A stretch of 59,691 bases of DNA, from the NCBI GenBank assembly GCA_903895725.1, contig CAITUV010000071.1:1-59691 (forward strand). Direction: 5' to 3'. This document shows positions 16,737-26,600 of this stretch, in pieces. A program made the translations under genes and the position numbers. The stretch's first letter is position 1, and each line of letters begins with the position of its first letter. The stretch comes from an uncultured Myxococcales bacterium (GTDB taxonomy: Bacteria > Myxococcota_A > UBA9042 > CAIXZC01). The notes under the pieces were generated by a model. The model worked only from the letters and a program-made list of their open reading frames with translations, had not been told where the DNA came from and did not search any database.

Positions 16737-19700
16737 ATGGGCAGAACGACCGGGTGGTTGCTGATGGCCGGACTCTTGCTTGTCGGGTGCAGCCCGTCGA
16801 ACGGCGCTGAGGATACCGGCGCTCCAAAGCCCGATGTGCCCGATCTGGACGTGGTCCAGGAGTTGCCTCCGGGCGACGGTGGAGCGGATCTGGACGTGGT
16901 CGCCGATGTCCCCCCGGTCATTCCCCCGATTGAGGCCAAGATTGAGGCCCAGGATCTCCCGTGCGCTTGCCCGGCATCAGCCCCAGCCGGCTGCCTGATC
17001 CTCAACTCCAAGGCCGTGGTCGCGGTCAAGGCCAGCCACGATGGACAGACCTCCAACATCGCGTCGGTGAAGGTTTACAACCCCGCCAACAAGACCACCC
17101 TCGTCTCGGTCAAAGTGCCGGATGCCGCGGACGGACTCTACAAGCTCGAGATCGACCTGGCTCTGCACGAAAAGGCACTGCTCCCCGCAGGTCAGGCCGA
17201 GCTGCCGGACGGCCAGATCGGCCTGATCGTCGAAGTCACCTCCAAGCTCAAGGACCCTGAGGGGGAGGCATTCCGCAAGCTCCTGCCCCAGGCCATCTGG
17301 ATCGACCGCTCCGGCCCCAACTTCACCAAGAACACCCTGGCGGGCGATCTGGCCCCTCGGAAGGTAGCGGAGAAGCTCCCCCTCGATTACTGCCTGCTCG
17401 ATTCCGGATGCGGAAAGCCGTCCGCGACGTTCTTCCTGGGGGACAAGGCCCTGGCTCCCGACGGATTCCAGGAGGGGAAGCTCTGCCAGAACCTGTCCTT
17501 CGATGTCTCGCAGTACCAGACCGAGTTCTCGAAGTTCAAGATCCTGGCAACCGACTGCCTGGGTAACGAGACGGTGTTCGAAACCGACATGGGCGTCATC
17601 GGGCTTCCCAACTACGAGCTGCCGGGGCGGGTGGATGCAACGCTGGTGGAGAAGGCGAGAGTCGTCCGGGCGTTCGACCTGGATCTCAACTTCTTCCCCG
17701 ACCTGCTGATCGCAGGCACCAAAGGCATCGCCGCGGCCCTCAACGACGGGACCGGAAAGCTCGGCGAGCCGAAGCTGATTGGCCCTGACGGCCTCGATGT
17801 CATCGATCTCGCAGTCTTCGATGTCAACGGGGATTCCTATCCCGACCTGGTGGTGCTTGCCAACGTCCAGGGGACCGACGGTGGGGAGAAGCAGCTTCAG
17901 CTCCAGGTGTACCTCAAGGACGCCAAGCTCTTCGTCGAAGAGGAGACCAAGTATTGGGAACCGCTGGAAACATGGGCCGCTGAGCCGTCAGAGACCCATC
18001 CAATGCCCGACGGCGGGAAGGTCACCCTCCTGCGCACCGGGGATCTGAACGGCGACGGAAACCTCGACCTGCTGCTCGCAGGGCCCGAGCATACCCTGAG
18101 CGCAGCGCTCCTCCTCCACACCGGGGAGAAGCACGTGGTGGAGGAGGCCGACCCGGCCCTTCCCGGAAGCGGCTCTCCGCCGAAGATCTTCTTCAAGGAC
18201 CCGGCAACCCTCATCGGCGTCGACAAGATCTCCGATGCGGCCATCGGCAACTTCAAGGGCGCCAAGGACTCCAGGGAGATCGCTTTCGCCCGGGCCGGCA
18301 AGGGGATCGTGACGGTCATGACCGTGACCCCTGATGGGAAGTTCGGGACCCCTCTCGACACGATCCTGTGCTTCGACGGTCCCGGGCTGCTCGTCGCAGG
18401 CGACCTCGTCGACGACGTCGGCGTGGATGACCTCATCGTCACTTCTCCCGAGGCCAAGGCCGCTTACCTCCTGAAGGCAGCAGCGAACGGCTACTTCAAG
18501 CCCGTTTGCCTCGACGAGGACGAGGAGGAGCCTGAGATCGCGTTCGGCAAGCAGAACGTCGCCAACGTCCTTGCCGACAACCTGTTCGATTCCGACCCGG
18601 TGGCCGAGGGTACGTTCCTCTCGGTCGGAGATGAGGTCGACTCCATGGTCCTCGTGGATCTGCTCGGCAAGTTCGGCTCCGGAAGCACCGACTCGGTGCC
18701 CGACCTGGCCGTCGCCGTGCCGTCCAAGAACTACGTGGCCATCTTCCGAGGGCAGGGACTCGGCTCGTTCTCCGAGGCAACGTTCGTCAATCCCGGACCC
18801 GACCCTCGAAGCCTCATCACAGCGGACTTCGACAAGAACACGCGAGACGACCTGGCTTGCCTCATCGAGGGTGGACAGTATGCAGCCATCCTCCTGAACC
18901 GCGCCGACGACCCCGGTCGATTCGATGCCCCCAAGGAGCTGCCCATGCCGGTTGCCGGCGCCTGGAAGTCCGGGCGCATCGAGCCCACCCACCTGGAGGT
19001 CGGCGACCTGGACTTCAACGGTACCCTCGACCTCGTGGCTGCCACGGCTCCCGAAACGCAGGTCTGGGCCGAAACCGATGCCGAGGGAAAGCAGCTGCCG
19101 GAGCGTAGCGCCGAGCTGTCTCTGGTCCTGTCGTGGCTTTTCCTCGACCCCGAGGGAGAAGTCGGCGACGTGCTCCCCGAGCTTCCCCCGCGCAAGTCCG
19201 CAGTGGACGTCAACTTCGATGCCGAAATCACCGGCTTCTCCCTGGGCGACTTCAACAACGACGGCCGCCCGGACCTTGCGGTTTCCCAGTCCACGACCAC
19301 CACGGGGGCCTGCGACGCCAGGACCTTCGACCTGCTCCTGGGCGGCTACGCGGTGGTCGGTGCAGTGGACCCTGCTCTCCTGGGAACCGAGTTCAAGTAC
19401 CTCGACTACTACGTCGATGTCGGCCCGACCGCAGCGGGACACTTCCGGCCGCTCGGCGGATTCGCTGGCCTCTCGACCCCTTCCGGGCTCGTCGCGGCCA
19501 AGCTCGATGACGATGCCATTGCCGACATCCTGCTCTTCGCAGCGGACCCGAATCGGGCAGCGACCTACCTCACTCGCTGGGACAGCGACTGGAACATGTG
19601 CGCTCAGGGAGTGGCCGGTGCCAAGAAGCCCTGGTTCACCTGCTCCCCGCCGCTCCCCGTTCCCATGGCGGAGCCCGCGTGCACGCCGCAGCAGGGCGGA

Positions 19701-20441
19701 GGCGGAGAGCCGGGCGAGGGCGATCCTGGCGAGCCCGGCCTCAACTGCCTGCCGCTCACCGGCAACGACGTCGTCTGTGGCCCGCTGGGGAACGGACCGG
19801 CCCTGGAATCGGACAAGACGGCCCTGTTTGCCAGTCCTCCTGAATGCGGCCTGGCCCCGATCGCCGCGGCCGTCGGGGAGTTCTACAAGGACTCCCCGGA
19901 TGAGAAGGACTGCCCGGACATCGTTCTCCTCAACAAGGACTCCGACGACGTCACCTACCTGCGGGGTAGCTGCGGCCCCAAGGTCTACAAGTTCCACCAG
20001 CACCAGATCCACCTGTTCAACGTCGGTTTCTCTCCGGTGGACCTCGCCGTGGCCGACATCGACCAGGATGGATTCTTCGACATCGTCACCGCCCTGGCAT
20101 CCGGCGTCTCGATCGTCTACGGAACCGACGGCGAGTACTTCGAGCCGGCCGACTACGTCCCGACCGGGGACCAGTCCGTCAGCCCGACCTCCCTCGTGGT
20201 CGAGGATGTCAACGCAGACAACCTGCTCGACCTCCTCGTCACCTCCGGGAAGGAAGACCGGATCCTGGTCTGGCTCAACGGCGGCGACCGCGACTTCTTC
20301 GGTCCTCACTTCCTTCCGTCCGGCCAGACCCCCAAGCGTGTGCGGGTGGCGGACCTCGACGGCGACGGCTGCAAGGACGTGGCCGTGCTCAACCAGGGCT
20401 CCCGCACCGTTACCATCCTGAGAAATCGGCGCTGCGACTGA
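16737..20441 (+). CDS. Large FG-GAP/VCBS repeat lipoprotein
   Basis: 1234-aa lipoprotein (signal peptide MGRTTGWLLMAGLLLVGC). After a short Asp/Pro linker comes a beta-rich region of about 200 residues, then repeated FG-GAP/VCBS calcium-binding units: DLDLNFFPDLLIAG, DVNGDSYPDLVV, DLNGDGNLDLLLAG, DFNNDGRPDLAV, DIDQDGFFDIVTA, DVNADNLLDLLV and DLDGDGCKDVAV. This is the arrangement of an integrin-alpha-like beta propeller, probably two propellers in tandem. It ends in two Cys-containing segments. GGAGG precedes the ATG. Expected surface location and adhesion or ligand binding; no enzymatic motif seen. Confidence 0.85.
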   Translation: MGRTTGWLLMAGLLLVGCSPSNGAEDTGAPKPDVPDLDVVQELPPGDGGADLDVVADVPPVIPPIEAKIEAQDLPCACPASAPAGCLILNSKAVVAVKASHDGQTSNIASVKVYNPANKTTLVSVKVPDAADGLYKLEIDLALHEKALLPAGQAELPDGQIGLIVEVTSKLKDPEGEAFRKLLPQAIWIDRSGPNFTKNTLAGDLAPRKVAEKLPLDYCLLDSGCGKPSATFFLGDKALAPDGFQEGKLCQNLSFDVSQYQTEFSKFKILATDCLGNETVFETDMGVIGLPNYELPGRVDATLVEKARVVRAFDLDLNFFPDLLIAGTKGIAAALNDGTGKLGEPKLIGPDGLDVIDLAVFDVNGDSYPDLVVLANVQGTDGGEKQLQLQVYLKDAKLFVEEETKYWEPLETWAAEPSETHPMPDGGKVTLLRTGDLNGDGNLDLLLAGPEHTLSAALLLHTGEKHVVEEADPALPGSGSPPKIFFKDPATLIGVDKISDAAIGNFKGAKDSREIAFARAGKGIVTVMTVTPDGKFGTPLDTILCFDGPGLLVAGDLVDDVGVDDLIVTSPEAKAAYLLKAAANGYFKPVCLDEDEEEPEIAFGKQNVANVLADNLFDSDPVAEGTFLSVGDEVDSMVLVDLLGKFGSGSTDSVPDLAVAVPSKNYVAIFRGQGLGSFSEATFVNPGPDPRSLITADFDKNTRDDLACLIEGGQYAAILLNRADDPGRFDAPKELPMPVAGAWKSGRIEPTHLEVGDLDFNGTLDLVAATAPETQVWAETDAEGKQLPERSAELSLVLSWLFLDPEGEVGDVLPELPPRKSAVDVNFDAEITGFSLGDFNNDGRPDLAVSQSTTTTGACDARTFDLLLGGYAVVGAVDPALLGTEFKYLDYYVDVGPTAAGHFRPLGGFAGLSTPSGLVAAKLDDDAIADILLFAADPNRAATYLTRWDSDWNMCAQGVAGAKKPWFTCSPPLPVPMAEPACTPQQGGGGEPGEGDPGEPGLNCLPLTGNDVVCGPLGNGPALESDKTALFASPPECGLAPIAAAVGEFYKDSPDEKDCPDIVLLNKDSDDVTYLRGSCGPKVYKFHQHQIHLFNVGFSPVDLAVADIDQDGFFDIVTALASGVSIVYGTDGEYFEPADYVPTGDQSVSPTSLVVEDVNADNLLDLLVTSGKEDRILVWLNGGDRDFFGPHFLPSGQTPKRVRVADLDGDGCKDVAVLNQGSRTVTILRNRRCD

Positions 20442-20538
20442 GTATCGTCGCCCCCCCCCACTTGCCCTCCATTGCCGGCCATCGTACGCTCGCCCGACTG
20501 GCGGACAGGTCCCCTCAGGCGCCCGAGGGGCAGCAGGG

Positions 20539-23532
20539 TCAGTCCCGCGAACCGGGCACGACTTCCAACTCGATCCGCTCCCCGTCGCGCAACACGATTA
20601 TCTTGACCGGCTCCCCGACTTTGAGGAGCTGCATTGAGTAGGCGTACTCCTCCAGGCTTTCGATGGGCTTCCCGGCCAGTCCGACGACGATGTCCCCGGC
20701 CCGCACCCCGGCGTTGGCCGCAGGGCCCCCCTTGGCGGCATCGGCCAGCTTCACTCCCTTGATGCCTCCGGCAGCGAAGTCGGGCACGGTCCCGAGGTAG
20801 ACCCGACGGCCCCCGTGCCCGGACGGGGCGGGCATCTTGCGCTCGACCTTGCGGTACTCCAGCGGCTCGGGCCGAGTGAGCACGCCCCTCGCCAGGGCCA
20901 GCGTGAACCGGGCGATCTGCTCGGCCCCTTCGTAGTTGAGGGTGTCGGGCCTGTCCCGGGGAGTATTGTACAGGTCGTGAACCCCGGTGAACTCGCTGAG
21001 GATCGGCACGGCGTTCACGTAGAAGCTGGTGGCATCCGTGGGCAGGTAGGTCTCCTGCTGGACCACGAGGGGGAGCCCGGGGCGCAGGTTCGCCTTCTCG
21101 ACGATGGCTCCCCAGTCGGGGCTCGAAGCCAGGCCGTACAGGATGAACTGGTCCCGGAGCCGGCCTACCATGTCGAGATTAATGTAGGCGACCGCTCCAT
21201 GAGGTAGCGGTCCCGGCTCCTTCCCCAGTCCGGCAGCGAACATGGCGGAGCCGAGCAGCCCCATCTCTTCACCGGACCAGGCTGCGACCACCAGGTCACG
21301 CTCGAGGGTCAGCCTGCCGGATCGGACTTCAGCAGCGACGGCCTCGGCCACGTCCAGGACGACGGCGACCCCCGATGCGTTGTCATCCGCACCGGGGTGG
21401 ATCTGCCCCTTCTCGTCGTTGCGGGCAAGCGAGCCGAGGCTTTCCCCGGTCCCGATGTGGTCGTAGTGGGCACCGAGGACCAATGCGGGACGCTCCGGGT
21501 GGCCGGAGGCGAGCCGGGCCACCACGTTGTGCGAGGTCCCTTGCTCGTGCCTCAGTCTCACCCGGACCGACAGCTTCCCCTCCGGCCCGGGCGGTGCCGC
21601 CGCAGGGGACTCCCCGCCGTCGTACGCAGCCTGGAGCTTCCAAAGCGAGGACGGCTCCAGCCCCAGCAGCCGGCTTCCCCACGCATCGGAGACGGAAATG
21701 GCGGGCAGGCTCGACCCCTCCACCTGTCCGGATACCTCCAGCGGCACCAGCTCCTGCTTGACCTTGGACGAGGGTCCGCTGATCACCACCAGCCCCCTGG
21801 CCCCGTGGTCACGGGCCGCCATCGCCTTCTGGCGCAATGACGAGAAGCGGGACAGATGCTGGCGCAGCTCGGGCGACACCCCCTCGGGAGCGTACCGGAA
21901 CACCACCACGAATCGGTCCTTCACGTCGCTGCCAGCATAGGAGTCATAGGCAGCCAGCGACCCGTCTGCGGGGGCCACGATTCCGTATCCGGCAAACGCC
22001 AGCGGCCCCTCGAAGTCCCCGGATGCGGAGAATGACAACGGCCGCCAGTCCCGGTCCAACTCCCCTTCGGCCTTCCCGGTCCCCTCGAAGACCAGCCGGT
22101 TCCCGTCGTCCAGCCGGACCCCTTTCGAGAACGGGAACTCCTGGAAGAAGCCTCCGCCGTCTCCGGCCCCGGCAAAGCCAATGCCTTTGAGCCTGGAAGC
22201 AATGTATTCCCCGGCCTTCCTCTCCTCCGCCGCACCCGTCAGGCGGCCCGCCATCTCGGGCGCGGCCAACACCTCCACGTGGTGCCGGATGTCCGCAGCC
22301 GACAGGTCCGGAACCGTGTCCGGGCTCTCCTCGAGCTGCGGGTTGGGGGGCGTCCTACCCTCCGCTGCCACAAGTCCCAGCAGCTTCCTGGCCAGCGCAT
22401 CATCCCACCCCGCCAGGAAGATCTGCCCCTGCCCATTGGCCGTCCGGTTGCTGGTCCATGCCAGCCGGGAACCGTCGGGCAGGAACGCGGGGAGGCCGTC
22501 GAAACCGTCCAGTGCCGTCACCCTTACCGGGGCCTTCTTCCCCTCGGAATCCACGATGTACAGCTCGAAGTTCGCGAACCCGTGCAGGTTCGTCGAGAAG
22601 ATGAGGTAGTCGCCCGACGGGTGGAAGAACGGGGCCCACGACATGGCCGACAGGTGGGTGAGCTGCCGCTGGTTGCTACCGTCGGCCTCGGCCGTCCAGA
22701 TTTCCGCGAGTGGTGCCTCTACTGCGAAGCGGCGCCAGACCATGCGCTTTCCATCCGCACTGAAGAACGGGCCTCCATCCTGGCCGTCCGCGTCGGTCAC
22801 GCGCACCACGTTGCCCCCATCCGAATCCATGAGGTAGAGGTCCATGACCGTCGAGGCATCCTTCTCGAACCGTGCCTGCTCTTCCGCAGTCAGCGCTCCG
22901 GAATAGGCCCGGCGGTTGGACGCAAACAGGATCTTCTTGCCGTCGGGTGAGTAGGAGGCTTCGGCATCGTACCCCATGGTGCGGGTCAGGTTCACGAGCT
23001 CTCCGGTCTCCAGGTCGACCTGGTAGATGTCGTAGTAGGGGTCGTAGACCCAACGGTGCTTCTCCGGAGTCCCGTCCTTGCGGCGCTGCAGCTCGTCGTC
23101 CTGGACCTTCTTCCACGACGGGTCCTCGTGGGTGGCCGAGAAGAGCGCATGGCGGCCATCCGGATGGAGCCAGGCGCAGGACGAGCGTCCCCGCCCCGTG
23201 CTCAGGCGTTTCGTATCGCCCGTCTCCATGTCCAGCAGGTAGATCTGGAAGAACGGGTTTCCCGGTTCCCGCTCGCTCTGGAAGATCATTCGGGTTCCAT
23301 CTCTGCCGAAGTAGCCCTCTCCGGACCGCTCCCCGGTCAGGATGAGCTGCCTGGGCGTCCCGAGAGGCGACTGGATGGGGGTGTCCGCATTCCCGCTCCC
23401 CTGCGATGCCGACGGGCCGGGCTCGCACGCGGAAAGCCTGCCTCCGGGTGCTGGGGCCGGCAGCAGCAAGGCGAGACACACCAGGAGTGCCAGAAAGCTC
23501 CATGACCTGTGGTCCGATGCCGTGAGCGTCAT
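20539..23532 (-). CDS. Secreted TolB-propeller / M28 aminopeptidase / PDZ protein
   Basis: 997-aa secreted protein. Signal peptide (first about 40 residues), TolB/PD40 beta propeller at about 60-390 with repeated SPDGKKILFASNR-type blades, then a PA-like insert and an M28 zinc peptidase domain. The two-zinc ligands are visible as HYDHIG, GADDNASG, SGEEMGL, NLDMVGR and the late His in FTGVHDLYN. The C-terminal 95 residues are a PDZ domain (GVRAGDIVVGLAGKPIESLEEYAYSM). All catalytic residues are present, so it should cleave peptides in the periplasm or outside. It follows the alpha-2-macroglobulin gene on the same strand after 91 bp and may be cotranscribed. GGAG precedes the ATG. Confidence 0.9.
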   Translation of the reverse strand: MTLTASDHRSWSFLALLVCLALLLPAPAPGGRLSACEPGPSASQGSGNADTPIQSPLGTPRQLILTGERSGEGYFGRDGTRMIFQSEREPGNPFFQIYLLDMETGDTKRLSTGRGRSSCAWLHPDGRHALFSATHEDPSWKKVQDDELQRRKDGTPEKHRWVYDPYYDIYQVDLETGELVNLTRTMGYDAEASYSPDGKKILFASNRRAYSGALTAEEQARFEKDASTVMDLYLMDSDGGNVVRVTDADGQDGGPFFSADGKRMVWRRFAVEAPLAEIWTAEADGSNQRQLTHLSAMSWAPFFHPSGDYLIFSTNLHGFANFELYIVDSEGKKAPVRVTALDGFDGLPAFLPDGSRLAWTSNRTANGQGQIFLAGWDDALARKLLGLVAAEGRTPPNPQLEESPDTVPDLSAADIRHHVEVLAAPEMAGRLTGAAEERKAGEYIASRLKGIGFAGAGDGGGFFQEFPFSKGVRLDDGNRLVFEGTGKAEGELDRDWRPLSFSASGDFEGPLAFAGYGIVAPADGSLAAYDSYAGSDVKDRFVVVFRYAPEGVSPELRQHLSRFSSLRQKAMAARDHGARGLVVISGPSSKVKQELVPLEVSGQVEGSSLPAISVSDAWGSRLLGLEPSSLWKLQAAYDGGESPAAAPPGPEGKLSVRVRLRHEQGTSHNVVARLASGHPERPALVLGAHYDHIGTGESLGSLARNDEKGQIHPGADDNASGVAVVLDVAEAVAAEVRSGRLTLERDLVVAAWSGEEMGLLGSAMFAAGLGKEPGPLPHGAVAYINLDMVGRLRDQFILYGLASSPDWGAIVEKANLRPGLPLVVQQETYLPTDATSFYVNAVPILSEFTGVHDLYNTPRDRPDTLNYEGAEQIARFTLALARGVLTRPEPLEYRKVERKMPAPSGHGGRRVYLGTVPDFAAGGIKGVKLADAAKGGPAANAGVRAGDIVVGLAGKPIESLEEYAYSMQLLKVGEPVKIIVLRDGERIELEVVPGSRD

Positions 23533-23623
23533 CCAGTCTTCTCCGCCAGGAAGTCAGAGCAGGAGGCGGCCACCGGCCGCCTTTCATGGCCTGCAACGAC
23601 GCAGTGTAGTGGGGATGAACGGC

Positions 23624-26600
23624 TTAGGGAAGTACTTCCACTTCCTGGGACTCATCCTCGGCAGACGAGCCTTCCGCATCGTAGTAGTACTTCGCCTCGG
23701 AGCCGCCCGTCTGGGCCTTGACCGGGTACTGGGCCACGAGAGAGTACGATACCTGCGTGGGCTCTCCGGCCGGGATCGCATCGAAGTAGAGCAGGAGCTG
23801 CTTGCCCGTCACCTCGTAGTTGGCGAGCTTCTTCTCGGTCTTGAGCTTGGCCAGGTCGTCCGTGATCAGGGCGAACCCGGGCGGCAGGCCGACCGTGACC
23901 AGCACCATCCCCTTGCCGTCGGGATCATTGTTCTTGATCGTGACCGTGGCGGTGATGATGTCGTCCACGTTGACGGTGGTCGTGTCATAGCTCACGGTGA
24001 TGGAAAGCGGTCCTTCCACCGGCTCCGATTCCTCCCACGGGATATAGTGGGTTGCCACCACCTGGTACGAGAGGCCGCCGAGCCCATCGTAGTCGAGCTC
24101 GACCAGGTGCGTTCCGTTGTCAATGCCGGTCGTGACCTCGACCTGCCAGACGACGTCCTTGTTGAAGTTGTCGAAGTGCTGCGTGCCGAGCACCTTGCCA
24201 TCGAACGTCACGGTGACGTCTGCGTTGGTCTCGCCCGGGGTCATGGAGAGCGCCTTGAGGAACGTCTTCAAGGCGAGCACCGTCGCCTGGGTGTTGTAGC
24301 CCCAGTTGCCCTGCGGATCCTTGCTCTGCACGAGCCACTCGACCGCGCCGTTAACGTCCTGCGGGTACGCACCCTTGCTGGCCATGGCCAGTGCGACCAG
24401 CGCGGTCAGCTCGACGTCGGCCGCGTTGCCGTAAGAGTTGACCAGGGTGGAGCCTTCCGAGGTCCAGTGGACGGTCCCTTCCTCCACAACGGCCTTGTCG
24501 TGGAACTCCTTGAGGATGTCCCCGGCCGTGGAGGAGGTGTCCCCGGCAGTGAGGAGCGCGTTGGCGCACATGGCGCGGGTGTACGCGTCCTTCTCGCTGC
24601 CGATTTTGCTCTTGATGTAGCCGACGGCCTTGGTGACGGTGGCATCGATGTAGCCGCCGTAGGCCAGGCCCCAGGTGATGTAGCAGGTTGCCCGGAGGCT
24701 GCCTGCTCCCAGGTTCTCGTTGCCAGCGTGCAGGTGCGATTCCTCACTCCACGAGCCGTCGCTCTTCTGCACTCCGGCCAGGTAGGTCGCAGTGCGGTCG
24801 ATCACCGCGGTGTCCACCGTGTCGTAGACCGCCTTGGTATCGGTCAGCATCATGATGGCGAGTGCCGAGAGGATCGCGTTGCCGGGGTTGTCCCCTTCCC
24901 ACCAGTTGAAGCCGCCATCCGCACACTCGAAGGTGAGGATGTGCTGGTAGCCGGAGTTCACGTACTCGATCGCCTTCATCTCGATTTCGGGGGTGATGGT
25001 ACCGGATGCGTTCATGTACGCCAGTGCCAGAACATTGGGCCACGCCGACGACGTGGTCTGCTCAAATCACCCACCTGGGAGCTGCAACATGCTCTCCATC
25101 CCTTCCACGATGTGGGTGGAGAGTCCCGGGAGTACCTTCACCACCACTGACTGGCTCCCTGCAATGGCGGTCTCCGGGAATGGAATTTCCATGCTGACCT
25201 TGTCCGTGCTCGGCTTCTCGCCGTCGTTGTCGAAGCGGGCCGATTCGGTGAGCACCATCTCCTTGCCGTCCGGCTTGACCTCGACGGTGCGCTTGATGGC
25301 ATCCTGAAGCTTGTCGCCCATGCCGTACACGGTGAGCGCATGCCAGCCCACCTCGACGACGCGCACCGGGAAGTAGACCACGGTGACTTCCCCGCCCTGG
25401 AGCTTGAGCACGTGGCTGTCCTCGCCCAGCAGGTCGAACCAGGGCTCGGTCTGGAGCTCGACGGTGACCGTCTGCTCGCCGGGCAGGTAGTTGTAGACCG
25501 CGACGGGGAACTGGATCTCGTCGTTCTGGGTGAGGAACTTCGGGAAGTCGATGTCGACGAAGAAGTCCTGGAACACGACGATGCCATCGGTGCGGCTGCC
25601 GAGCTGGCCGAGGGACGAGCTGGCCAGGGTGGTCATGCGCCACTCGGTGATGGAGTCGGCCATGGGGATGTCGACCGAGGCCTTGCCCTGGTTGTCGGTG
25701 ATGAGCGCAGGCTCGATGTAGAGGGTTTCGGGGAACCAGCTTCGGACCTTCACCCCGCTCTTGTCGTCGCCGCCGCTGGACTTGTTCTCGTCGTGGCCCG
25801 GGTCCGCGTTCGGGGGGCCGGCCTGCTCGCCGTCTTCCTCGGCAAAGTCGCCGCCGCCGGCCATGGGCATGTTCCGCTCCCCTTCGGCCCACTGCTCGCC
25901 GGCAAGCGCCCACAGGTCGAGCGAGCCGGTCCAGTCGTCCTCGCTGCCCAGCACTTCGTCCGGGCCGCGGCTGGTGAACTCGATCTTGCAGTCCCACCAG
26001 TCTCCCTGGATGTTGAACGTGTACGCGTGATCCCAGTAGTCATAGTACTTGTGCGTTGCCACATGGTCCTTGAGCCACTTGCACGCGGAATCCATGACCA
26101 CGTGGGAGGCACCGAGCTGGAGCTCGAGCTTGAGCCGCAGCTTCTCCTTCTGGGCATCGAAGAAGGGACCCAGCTTGTCCTTGAGGTCGGCCAGAGCCTG
26201 CTTCCACGAGGAGAGCTCGTTCTGCCCGAAGCCGTCCCCTTCCATGGCAGCGAACGCGGCCAACGTGGTATCCTGGATGGCCTTCTCCTCGGCGGAACCA
26301 GGGGCCGCTTCTTCCTCCGCTGTGAACAGTCCGCCCAGCGAGAACCCGCCGGCCGGCCCGATCTGGTAGGTGGGCGACTGGAGCTCCTCCTCCAGCATGA
26401 AGTACAGCTTCATCAGGCCAGGCTGAGCCTCGGCCAGTGCAAATACGGCCTCGTCCACCACCTGGATGCCAAGTGCGGACGGTGCCGGCTTGCCCTGCGA
26501 GTCCTTTACCTCGAACTCGATCTTGGCCTGCTCACCGGGGAGGTACTCTTCCTTGTCCGTCTTGACCGCAACGGCCAGGTCGTCCGCCGGCTGCACGAAG

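Noticed and set aside
13602..25069. Genetic code in which UGA codes Trp or Gly
   Set aside because: Several intact genes in the window (cbiQ, cbiO, the sirtuin, the 195-aa membrane protein) end in TGA at the expected length.
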